A stretch of 64,000 nt of DNA, taken from contig NZ_CP067420.1 of the NCBI RefSeq assembly GCF_016653635.2, positions 3,755,501-3,819,500 of the forward strand, written 5' to 3'. The stretch comes from Skermanella sp. TT6. GTDB taxonomy: Bacteria; Pseudomonadota; Alphaproteobacteria; Azospirillales; Azospirillaceae. The notes beneath the pieces are model-generated. The model was given only the letters and a program-made list of their open reading frames with translations, was not told the DNA's origin and did no database searches. Shown piece after piece: positions 9,430 to 16,948 of the stretch. The first letter of the stretch is position 1, and every line of letters begins with the position of its first letter. The position numbers were made by a program, and so were the translations under genes.

Positions 9430-9457
9430 GATATACCTGAAACGATATAGGTATATC
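9430..9457. promoter_or_regulatory. palindromic operator candidate upstream of the restriction-modification gene
   Basis: GATATACCT at 9430-9438 is repeated in inverted form as AGGTATATC at 9449-9457, with perfect 9-bp arms and a 10-bp spacer. It ends directly before the GTG start at 9429, and TATA-like sequence within it may be the -10 box of the leftward promoter. A repressor bound here would block transcription. The WYL-like protein of the same operon is one candidate binder, by inference only. Confidence 0.6.
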
Positions 9458-9521
9458 TTTTGTACTATGATAATGGCCCGTCACCAACGGGAAAGTCGTG
9501 CCCGAAAAACTCGCGCGCCAA

Positions 9522-10292
9522 TCACCCGAACAGCGCGTCAATGTCCGCCTGGCTGATCATGCCCTTGTTGGGATCGACCTTGTTCGGCCCGTGAAGTTCC
9601 AGGTCGCCGTCCTTGGCGGCGATGCCGGGGGGCAGCGGCATGGTCTCGAACTCGCGCTTGTGCCAGACGCCCATCATGGCATCTACCCGCTCCTCGATGA
9701 AGGAGAGTGCGCGGACCACCTTGGTGATGCGCTGCCCCGTCAGATCCTGGAAGTTGCAGGCTTCGAAGATCCGGACGATCATTTCGTTCATGTCGTTGAC
9801 GCGGCTCGACTGGTAGCCATCGGGCAGCTGCGCCCTCAGTTCCTGGACGATCTCCTCGATCTCCTCCGTGCAGGAGATGATCGTGTTGGTCGCCGCCTCC
9901 GTGGCGCTCACCACGGCGCTCAGCTCTTCGGACGCCTGCTGGAACTTGTCTTCGCTGGCCAGGGGATGGCGGAGTGCCGCCATTTCCGCCTTGGTCGCCT
10001 TGATCCGGCCGGAAATGTCGGCGATCTCGACCTGGATCTGCTCGATGTCGGTCCGGTCGCTGCTCATGAACCGGTCGAACTTGGCATGAAGCTCCGCGAT
10101 CGATCGAAGGACGGGAGTGTGATCGACCTCGACTGAGATCGGACCCGCCGGAACCCCCGCGTCCGACGACAGACCGGAGATCAGGCCCGCGGGTTCGCCC
10201 TGCGGGGCGCCGGGTGCCGCGGCCCGCCGGGCTTGCTGCAACTCCGCCATGAAAGGCTTCCGCGCGCTCCGCCCGGTAGTCTCGACCATCAT
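9522..10292 (-). CDS. CheZ-like protein phosphatase family protein, shorter paralogue
   Basis: This 256-aa protein has a long helical core (about 80-215) with the CheZ signature ACNFQDLTGQRITKVVRAL. CheZ dephosphorylates CheY-P by inserting a Gln near this motif. The C-terminus ends in ISQADIDALFG, which resembles the CheY-P-binding peptide at the N-terminus of FliM (LSQxEIDALL). Two ATG codons at 10292 and 10289 follow AGGGG. The gene lies downstream of a longer CheZ-like gene and a CheY gene in the same orientation, 141 bp away. It is probably a chemotaxis or motility regulator. The exact substrate CheY is not known. Confidence 0.82.
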   Translation of the reverse strand: MMVETTGRSARKPFMAELQQARRAAAPGAPQGEPAGLISGLSSDAGVPAGPISVEVDHTPVLRSIAELHAKFDRFMSSDRTDIEQIQVEIADISGRIKATKAEMAALRHPLASEDKFQQASEELSAVVSATEAATNTIISCTEEIEEIVQELRAQLPDGYQSSRVNDMNEMIVRIFEACNFQDLTGQRITKVVRALSFIEERVDAMMGVWHKREFETMPLPPGIAAKDGDLELHGPNKVDPNKGMISQADIDALFG

Positions 10293-10433
10293 CCCCTGCC
10301 CCTTTTCCCATTTCTGCGGCCCTCGACTTGGTACCGGGACCGTGAATTGCCTCGTACGCGGGTCAGGTTACCCGCATTTCGTTAAAATCGTTTGAACTCG
10401 CACAAACCAGTATGCTCGCTGCGTCAATCGCTC

Positions 10434-11633
10434 TCATCCGAACAAGGCATCGATCGCGGACTGGTCCAGCGCCGCCTTCGGCGCGGGTGCGGCGGCCGGG
10501 GGCGGCGGAGGAGGTGCTGGCGGAGGAGGTGCTGGCGGAGGAGGTGCTGGCGGCGGAGGGGCCGGAGGTGCCGGTGCCGTGGGCGGAGGCGCCGTGACGA
10601 CCGGCGGCTCCGGTGCCGGAGGTGGTTTGGCTACCGGAGGCGCAGCCGGCGGTTTGGGTGCCGGCGGGCTGGCCGCCTTGTCGACGGGCGGCGGTGGCGT
10701 CGGCTTGGCCGCGGCCTTCGGCTTCGGCGGAGCCTTCTCCGCCTTGCGCGCAGCCTTCGGCGGAGCCGGAACCGCGACGGCGGGAGGGGCCGGCGGGTGC
10801 GTGGGTGGCGGCGTCACCGGAACCGGAGGCGGCGGCGATACCGGGACCGCCGCCTTGGCGGGCTTCGGCGGTGGTGCCGGTGCCGGCGGCGGATCGGCGA
10901 AGAGGGCATCGACATCCGACTGGCTGACTCCCTGGCCGTCCAGGGCCGGGCCGTTCAGCAGGTGCGCATCGGGGCGCTTGTCGATGAAGACGTCGGGTAC
11001 CTCGTCGGCCGGCTTCACGCCCTCCACGCCCCAGATCGCGATCATCGCGTTGACGCGCTGCTCGATGTAGCGCAAGGCATTGACCACCTTGCTCGTGCGC
11101 TGCCCGGTCAGGTCCTGGAAGGAGCAGGCGGTGAAGATGTTCATCACCTCCGACTCGACCTCGGTGCAGAGATCGGGGTCGGCCCCGCCCTTGCGAAGCT
11201 TGGCGCCCAGGTCCATCAGGCGTTCGGCGGAATTGAGGATGTCGAACGACGCCCGTTCCGTCGCCGAGACGATGGCGTCCAGCTCGTTCGTCGCCGACAG
11301 GATCTTGTTGTTGCCGCTGTCCGGGGGCTGGAGTGCCGCGACCTCGCGGCGAGCCTTCTCGATCGAGCCGGCCATCTCCAGCAGTTCGCGCCGCAGGACC
11401 TCGAGATGCGACGCTCCGCCGGAGATCGGGGTGCCCTGGTTCAGCAGGCACCGCATCTGTTCGAGCATGATCCGGATATCGTCCGCCACGCCGCCCTGAG
11501 CACGCTGGGCGTAGCGCCGCAGAAAGGCACGGCCCTTCGCGGTGCGCGCGACGGTATCCTCGATATGCTCGAACTCGTCTTCGGTGAGCTGCAACAGCCT
11601 GTCCACCACCGCCCCCGTATCCGTTCCGGTCAC
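10434..11633 (-). CDS. CheZ-like protein with proline-rich linker and duplicated DALF motif
   Basis: This 399-aa protein has an N-terminal helical CheZ-like domain (to about residue 215) with the signature TACSFQDLTGQRTSKVVNAL. Next come a first motif GVSQSDVDALFADP (about 235-248), a roughly 130-residue linker very rich in Pro, Ala and Lys, and a second copy of the motif at the C-terminus, LDQSAIDALFG. Such motifs resemble the FliM CheY-P-binding peptide, so the protein may offer two docking sites on a flexible tether. The start GTG overlaps the CheY stop in GTGA (11630-11633), so the two are translationally coupled. Three perfect 15-bp repeats in the linker (10504-10548) could change its length. 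Confidence 0.82.
   Translation of the reverse strand: MTGTDTGAVVDRLLQLTEDEFEHIEDTVARTAKGRAFLRRYAQRAQGGVADDIRIMLEQMRCLLNQGTPISGGASHLEVLRRELLEMAGSIEKARREVAALQPPDSGNNKILSATNELDAIVSATERASFDILNSAERLMDLGAKLRKGGADPDLCTEVESEVMNIFTACSFQDLTGQRTSKVVNALRYIEQRVNAMIAIWGVEGVKPADEVPDVFIDKRPDAHLLNGPALDGQGVSQSDVDALFADPPPAPAPPPKPAKAAVPVSPPPPVPVTPPPTHPPAPPAVAVPAPPKAARKAEKAPPKPKAAAKPTPPPPVDKAASPPAPKPPAAPPVAKPPPAPEPPVVTAPPPTAPAPPAPPPPAPPPPAPPPPAPPPPPPAAAPAPKAALDQSAIDALFG
10504..10548. repeat. three tandem copies of a 15-bp unit in the cheZ-like linker
   Basis: The unit GGCGGAGGAGGTGCT occurs three times without mismatch and encodes the APPPP period of the proline-rich linker on the minus strand. Being in frame, gain or loss of units would only change linker length. 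Confidence 0.85.
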
Positions 11634-11995
11634 CCACCGATGACGGACTGGATCTTCTGCTTCAGCGTGTCGGCGTTGAAAGGCTTGACGATGTAGTTGT
11701 TGACGCCGGCTTCCTTGGCGGCGACGACGTTCTCGGTCTTGCTTTCGGCGGTGACCATGATGAAGGGCGTGCCGTTCAGCTTGTTGTCGGCGCGGATCTC
11801 CTTGAGAAGCTGAAGACCCGTCATCGGCTCCATGTTCCAGTCGGAGATCACCAGGCCGAACTTGCTCTCGCGCAGCTTGGCGAGCGCGGTGACGCCGTCG
11901 CCCGCTTCCTCGATATCGGAATAGCCGATCTGGGTCAGCAGGTTACGGACGATACGCCGCATGGTTGCATAATCATCGACCACAAGGATCTTCAT
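11630..11995 (-). CDS. cheY: CheY-like single-domain response regulator
   Basis: This 121-aa protein is a stand-alone receiver domain beginning MKILVVDDYATMRRIVRNL. The acidic pair (VVDDY), phospho-acceptor Asp in VISDWNMEP, switch Thr in MVTAES and Lys in IVKPFN are all present. I chose the ATG at 11995 because homology starts at its first residues. A longer frame reaching 12172 has no such support. The stop overlaps the start of the longer CheZ-like gene by 4 nt, so a response regulator and its likely phosphatase are made together. The phosphorylated form would act on the flagellar switch. Confidence 0.92.
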   Translation of the reverse strand: MKILVVDDYATMRRIVRNLLTQIGYSDIEEAGDGVTALAKLRESKFGLVISDWNMEPMTGLQLLKEIRADNKLNGTPFIMVTAESKTENVVAAKEAGVNNYIVKPFNADTLKQKIQSVIGG

Positions 11996-12270
11996 GGTGT
12001 GCTCCAAAATACATCCGTTGACGATGGCCGTGCCACGCGATCCATCCGGTCGCCGCAACCCGCCCATTCCATCAGCAGCGCCCGGACTCCGCCGATCCGG
12101 ACGCCGCCATTCGAAGAATTCGCGGCAGCATGCGACCCGACGGCTATGGCCGAATGCTGCAGCGTCCACCATGCTGTGCGAGCGTAAATATTGCGTTTAA
12201 ACCGGCACGGATATGCCCATCCGCCGACCCGGCCCGCATACCGGGATCCGTCCCGACGGAACGCGGGCGG

Positions 12271-14325
12271 TCAGGCCATGACCGGGTCCGTGGCCTGGAT
12301 CAGCCAGGCGGCGGTCGCGGGGTCGAGCTGCGGCACCAGGGCCTCGCGGACGCGGGCGTGATAGGCGTTGAGCCAGGCGATCTCCGCCGAGGTCAGCAGG
12401 GTCGGCTCGACCAGCGCCAGGTCGATCGGCGCCAGGGTCAGCGTCTCGAACGACAGCATGGGCCGCTCCGAGCCCTCCAGGTCCGCGCAGGGCTGGACCG
12501 CGACCAGGTTCTCGATCCTGATGCCGTAAGCACCCGTCCGGTAGTAGCCGGGCTCGTTGGACAGGATCATGCCCGGCTCCAGCGCGACCGTGTTGCCGAC
12601 CTTGGAGATCCGCTGCGGCCCCTCGTGGACGCTCAGGTAGCTGCCGACGCCGTGGCCGGTGCCATGGTCGAAATCCAGGCCTTTCTGCCATAAGGCATGG
12701 CGGGCGAGGCTGTCGAGCTGGGACCCGGTCGTGCCCTTGGGGAAGCGGGCGGTCGCGATGGCGATGTGACCCTTCAGCACGAGCGTGAAGCGCTCCCGCA
12801 TCTCGGGTGTCGGCTCCCCGATGGCGATCGTCCGGGTGATGTCGGTGGTGCCGTCCAGGTACTGCGCGCCGCTGTCGATCAGATAAAGGCTGCCCGGGAC
12901 CAAGCGGCGCTCGGTCCTGGGCGATACCCGGTAATGGACGATGGCGCCGTTGGGCCCGTATCCGGAGATGGTCTCGAAGCTGAGGTCGCGGAACAGGCCT
13001 CCCCCGCGCCTCAGATCCAGCAGCTTGGCCGCGGCCGCGATCTCCCCGACCTCTCCGGTGGGGCCGGCCGAGGCGAGCCATGCCAGGAAGCGGGTGACCG
13101 CGACCGCGTCGCGCGCGTGGGCCGCGCGGGTACCCGCCAGCTCGACCTCGTTCTTGCGCGCCTTCGGCAGCATGACGGGATCGGAGTCGCGCTCCACCTT
13201 GGCATTGGCCAGCAGGAGCCGGTCGAAGATCCAGGCCGCGGCGGAGGCCGGATCGACCCTGACCTTCGCGCCGGCCATGCCGCCGAAGCGGTCGAGCGCC
13301 GGGCCGAACTCGTCCGGCTCGCGAATCGCCACGCGGTTTCCCAGATGCTCCTCGAGGCCGGGCACCAGCTTGCGGCGATCGATGAAGAGATCCGTGGCGC
13401 CCTCGTCGTCGATGATCGCGAAGGACAGCGGGAGCGGCGTGTGCGGGACGTCGCCGCCGCGGATGTTGAGCAACCAGGCGATCGAGTCGGGCTGCGTCAG
13501 CACCGCCGCCGCGTGCCCCGCCTGTTTCAGGGCCGCGGCCATGTCGGCCTGCTTGTCCGCCGCCGGCTTGCCGGCGAAGCGCAGGTCGTGGGGGACCACG
13601 GGAGCGAGGGGCGCCGGCGGCTGGTCGGGCCAGACCGCATCGACGGGGTTGTCCGGGCACGCCAGCAGGTCTCCGCCGACGCGCCCCATGACGGCGCGCA
13701 GGCGCTCGACCCAGCCGACAGTGTGCAGCCAGGGATCGTATCCGAGACGGCCGCCCCGGGGCAACGCCGCGGCGATCCATTCCGCGTGGGGATCCTCGGT
13801 CAGGTGCTTGTACTGGAACAGCGCCGATGACACCTCCGCCTGGACCTGCAGGGTATAGCGCCCGTCCACGAAGATGGCGGCCTGGTCGAGCAGCACGACG
13901 GCCAGCCCGGCGGAGCCGGTGAACCCGGATATCCAGGCAAGCCGCTCGGCGCGTGCCGGAACATACTCACCCTGGTGCTCGTCCGACCGGGGCACCACGA
14001 ACCCAGACAACCCGCGCCTGGACAGTTCGGTCCGCAGCGCCGCGATGCGGGCGGCATGGTCGGGGACGGCGGCCGATCGGGAATGCCGTTCCGCCGCCAT
14101 CGCGGCCCGCAGCGCCTTCAGTTCCGCGGCCAGGGCAGCCGGCAGGCGCGCCCCTCCCAGCAGTTCGAGCCAGGCGTCCGGATCTGCTCCCACCGGTGCC
14201 GCGACGACCCCGGCGACCAAGGCCCGGATCTCCGCCGCCGAGCGGCCCAGCCCGGCCTGCCTGAGCAGCCGGTCAAGGGAATCGTCTCCGCCATACTCGC
14301 CCGAAGCCGTCGCGATGCCCTCCAC
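12271..14325 (-). CDS. M24-family aminopeptidase P (Xaa-Pro aminopeptidase)
   Basis: This 684-aa protein has the three-part layout of long aminopeptidase P: two creatinase N-like domains followed by the C-terminal pita-bread domain. Metal ligands are visible: D in YLIDSGAQY, D in TTDITRT, H in GTGHGVGSYLSVHEGP, E in LSNEPGYY and E in RIENLV. It removes N-terminal residues that precede proline, probably in the cytoplasm (no signal peptide). I chose GTG 14325, which follows AGGAAGG with good spacing. A frame reaching 14397 lacks this. It stands alone, 111 bp from prmA in the same direction. Confidence 0.92.
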   Translation of the reverse strand: MEGIATASGEYGGDDSLDRLLRQAGLGRSAAEIRALVAGVVAAPVGADPDAWLELLGGARLPAALAAELKALRAAMAAERHSRSAAVPDHAARIAALRTELSRRGLSGFVVPRSDEHQGEYVPARAERLAWISGFTGSAGLAVVLLDQAAIFVDGRYTLQVQAEVSSALFQYKHLTEDPHAEWIAAALPRGGRLGYDPWLHTVGWVERLRAVMGRVGGDLLACPDNPVDAVWPDQPPAPLAPVVPHDLRFAGKPAADKQADMAAALKQAGHAAAVLTQPDSIAWLLNIRGGDVPHTPLPLSFAIIDDEGATDLFIDRRKLVPGLEEHLGNRVAIREPDEFGPALDRFGGMAGAKVRVDPASAAAWIFDRLLLANAKVERDSDPVMLPKARKNEVELAGTRAAHARDAVAVTRFLAWLASAGPTGEVGEIAAAAKLLDLRRGGGLFRDLSFETISGYGPNGAIVHYRVSPRTERRLVPGSLYLIDSGAQYLDGTTDITRTIAIGEPTPEMRERFTLVLKGHIAIATARFPKGTTGSQLDSLARHALWQKGLDFDHGTGHGVGSYLSVHEGPQRISKVGNTVALEPGMILSNEPGYYRTGAYGIRIENLVAVQPCADLEGSERPMLSFETLTLAPIDLALVEPTLLTSAEIAWLNAYHARVREALVPQLDPATAAWLIQATDPVMA

Positions 14326-14436
14326 GGGAGAACCTTCCTCTGGTTGCCGAAACTGCCTGCTGTCCGGAAGGCTAGAACCCCCTACCCCGCCGCGCAAGGA
14401 CGAATGCAGGCGGGAAGCGGGACGTCCCGGCCCGCC

Positions 14437-15312
14437 TCAGCCGCGCAGGACGAGGGTCCGCCACTCGCCGACCGGAATCCGGCCGACCAGCCGCAATCCC
14501 TGGGACCGGTGGGCGGCAAGCACCCAGTTCTCGTGCCGGTCCAGCAGTCCCGACAGCACCGCGTAGCCGCCGGGACGCAGCGCGCGGCGCAGGTCCGGCG
14601 CCATGCGGGCCAGCGGCCGGGCCAGGATGTTGCTGGCGATCAGGTCGTAGGGACGGCCCCGCCGGACCGCCTCGACCTTGTAGCCGTTGCCGCCGACCGC
14701 CCGGACGAGGGACGAAACCTGGTTGCGCCTGGCGTTCAGGCGGGTGACGCGCACCGATTCAGCGTCGATGTCGGAAGCCACGACCGGGACATGCCAGAGC
14801 TTGGCGATCGCCAGCGCCAGGATTCCCGACCCGCAGCCCATGTCGAGTGCCCGCCGGACCGGAAAACGCCTGGAAAGCCGGTCCAGAGCCACCAGGCAGC
14901 CGTAGGTCGTCGCATGCTCGCCGGAGCCGAAGGCGGTCGCTGCGTCGACCAGCAGCCCGACGGAGGAGGGCGGCACCCCGCCCTCGTGGTGCGAACCGTA
15001 GATGAAGCAGCGCCCGGCGCGGATCGGCGGAAAGCTCTTGTACGACCGGGTGAGCCAGTCGAGCTGGGGGACCGGCTCGATCACCATCTCGGGCTCGGCG
15101 ATTCCCATCGCCTCCGCCAGGACGGCGATCCGCGCCGTCAGCCAGGCCCGGTCGGGCTCCCCGTGGGAGATCGCCTCGACCAGCCAGCTCACCCCCTCCT
15201 CGACCTCGAAAGTCGAGACCGAGACCGCATGGTCGCCCACGGCGTCGGCGAAGAAGGCCACCAGGTTTTCGGGCACGGTGAGCGCGATGCGCCAGAGATC
15301 GGGAATGGTCAT
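14437..15312 (-). CDS. prmA: ribosomal protein L11 methyltransferase
   Basis: This 291-aa protein trimethylates ribosomal protein L11 using S-adenosylmethionine. The SAM-binding loop is DMGCGSGILALA, the post-I acidic residue is in ASDIDAES, and the family's active-site motif appears as SNILARPL. The PrmA loop usually read as FGTGxHxTT is FGSGEHATT here. The N-terminal substrate-recognition domain is present. I chose ATG 15312 (MTIPDLWRIAL). The frame extends to 15564 but that part overlaps the dispersed palindromic repeat. Confidence 0.93.
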   Translation of the reverse strand: MTIPDLWRIALTVPENLVAFFADAVGDHAVSVSTFEVEEGVSWLVEAISHGEPDRAWLTARIAVLAEAMGIAEPEMVIEPVPQLDWLTRSYKSFPPIRAGRCFIYGSHHEGGVPPSSVGLLVDAATAFGSGEHATTYGCLVALDRLSRRFPVRRALDMGCGSGILALAIAKLWHVPVVASDIDAESVRVTRLNARRNQVSSLVRAVGGNGYKVEAVRRGRPYDLIASNILARPLARMAPDLRRALRPGGYAVLSGLLDRHENWVLAAHRSQGLRLVGRIPVGEWRTLVLRG

Positions 15313-15420
15313 GACACGGAAAACCCGGCGTTGAGGGAAGCCGCGTTTATGGGCGATGGCCGGAGCGGGCGCAAGGCGCCCCGTCCGGCGATCCCGCGCC
15401 AAGACCACATGCCTGGAGCT

Positions 15421-15606
15421 ATACCCGATCAGGTTGAACCACTTCGGTTCACGCGCCTTGCTGTTCCAGTCGCCGCACCGTGTTGCGCCATGGGCGCAAC
15501 CTACGGCTCGATGCAGGACGGAGGTGATGCCGGCCGACGGTCGTAGGTTGCGCCCATGGCGCAACGCGTCGGATCGGCTGCCTCGGGTGGATCGAACTGA
15601 TCGGCT
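15421..15606 (+). repeat. dispersed palindromic repeat, copy A
   Basis: This copy matches the reverse complement of 43112-43299 along nearly its full length, and about seven mismatches were counted in the central 128 bp. At its core are two perfect 24-bp arms in inverted orientation, 15482-15505 and 15542-15565, each holding the palindrome GCGCCATGGGCGC. It occupies the gap between prmA and the 402-aa gene and carries no credible gene. It may be a mobile palindromic unit, and the RNA would fold strongly. Confidence 0.88.
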
Positions 15607-15612
15607 GAAGCT

Positions 15613-16821
15613 CTAGACCACGTTCGGCTTCCACTTGCCGGGGAGCTGGTCCGCGACCTCGACCATGCCCAGGTCGCGCAGGAAAGCCTGGCGCTGCCGG
15701 ACCAGCCGCTCGGAAATGGCGGCTTCCGCGGCATCGCCGCCCAGCAGTTTCCCGTCGGGACCGCGCAGGTGCCCGATCACGCTTTCCAGGAGCGCGCCGT
15801 CGGCCTCGGGGCATTTCCGGTCGAGCGGGTGGTCGCGCTTCAGCTCGGCCAGCAGGCGCTCCGTCAGGACGCGGCGGCAGCTTTCGCCGGCACCGCGCGC
15901 GATCAAGGCGCCGATCCTGGCCAGGTTCGGGTTCAGCCGCTTGGGATCGCTGCGCCCGTGCAGGAAATCGGCCAGGGCGCAGAGCGACTCCGCGAGGTTC
16001 GCATGGGGGCCGAGCAGGTCCTTGATCATGTCCGAGGCGACCAGCGCGTCCGCGACGACGCCTTCGAAAAGCGTGTTAAGGCCGGGATCCAGATCCTCCG
16101 TCATCAGGGTCAGAAGCATCTCCATCTTGCCCCCGACCGAACCGTAGCCCATCAGATGCTGGGACAGCAGGCACAGCATCGTGAAGGACCAGTTCTCCGG
16201 CCCGCACCGGGCATGGATGCGCCGGCTGACATGGTCGAGGTTGGCGGTCTCGAACCGGGGCAGGCGCCGCCGCTCGGCGTAGAAGTCGCGGGACCGGTTC
16301 ATCGCCTGGTGGACGAGGCCCTCCACATGACGGATCCGGTCTTTCGCCGGAATGTTGAATTCGTCCGCCTGCGCCATGGCGACCTGATGGACCGCCGCAT
16401 GGATCATGTTGCCCGCTTCGGACAGTTTGCGCAGGTAGGTCCAGTTGTGCAGGAGTTCGGACGCGGTGATCTGGTACTTGTCCAGGAACAGCCTGAAGAG
16501 CCGTCCCATGATCATCCGGCTCTGGAAGCCATAGAGGTCCTCCAACTGCTCGCAGACCACGGGACGGTCGATCCGGCCCTTGATCACCATGGCCTTTTCC
16601 TTCACAGGCGGCCGGATCTCGTGGAGGATCTCCCGCTTTGTGGTGAAGCCGGACAGCATGGTCCGGTTGCGAACGACCTTGAACTCCTCGATGCCGGGCT
16701 CCGACAGGAGATGGCGGCCGATCGCGACCGCGTCCTCCTCCTCGGGAACGATGCAGTGGATGAGCCAGCGTCCCTCCCGGCAGATCAGGGTCTCATAGGT
16801 AATCTGGCGATTCTTGACCAT
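15613..16821 (-). CDS. conserved hypothetical protein, 402 aa
   Basis: I chose ATG 16821 (MVKNRQITYETLICREGRW), preceded by a GGGGTGG ribosome site. The frame reaching 17058 overlaps uvrD. The protein is soluble and largely helical, with no signal peptide or membrane span. The N-terminal 90 residues look like a small alpha/beta domain (RWLIHCIVPEEEDAVAIGRHLL). The rest is helical with many His and Arg residues (HAAVHQVAMAQADEFNIPAKD). I do not recognise a family or catalytic motif. It follows uvrD in the same direction, 127 bp downstream. Confidence 0.82.
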   Translation of the reverse strand: MVKNRQITYETLICREGRWLIHCIVPEEEDAVAIGRHLLSEPGIEEFKVVRNRTMLSGFTTKREILHEIRPPVKEKAMVIKGRIDRPVVCEQLEDLYGFQSRMIMGRLFRLFLDKYQITASELLHNWTYLRKLSEAGNMIHAAVHQVAMAQADEFNIPAKDRIRHVEGLVHQAMNRSRDFYAERRRLPRFETANLDHVSRRIHARCGPENWSFTMLCLLSQHLMGYGSVGGKMEMLLTLMTEDLDPGLNTLFEGVVADALVASDMIKDLLGPHANLAESLCALADFLHGRSDPKRLNPNLARIGALIARGAGESCRRVLTERLLAELKRDHPLDRKCPEADGALLESVIGHLRGPDGKLLGGDAAEAAISERLVRQRQAFLRDLGMVEVADQLPGKWKPNVV

Positions 16822-16948
16822 CCACCCCGCCCACCAGACGTGATCGGCCGCCGGTGCCCGACCGGCGATCCCGATCGGGCCATTGGACAGCGGGTTTGTT
16901 TGCTGAAGCGTTAACGGAAACCTGCCGGAAGGTCCGCCCCCGACCGTA

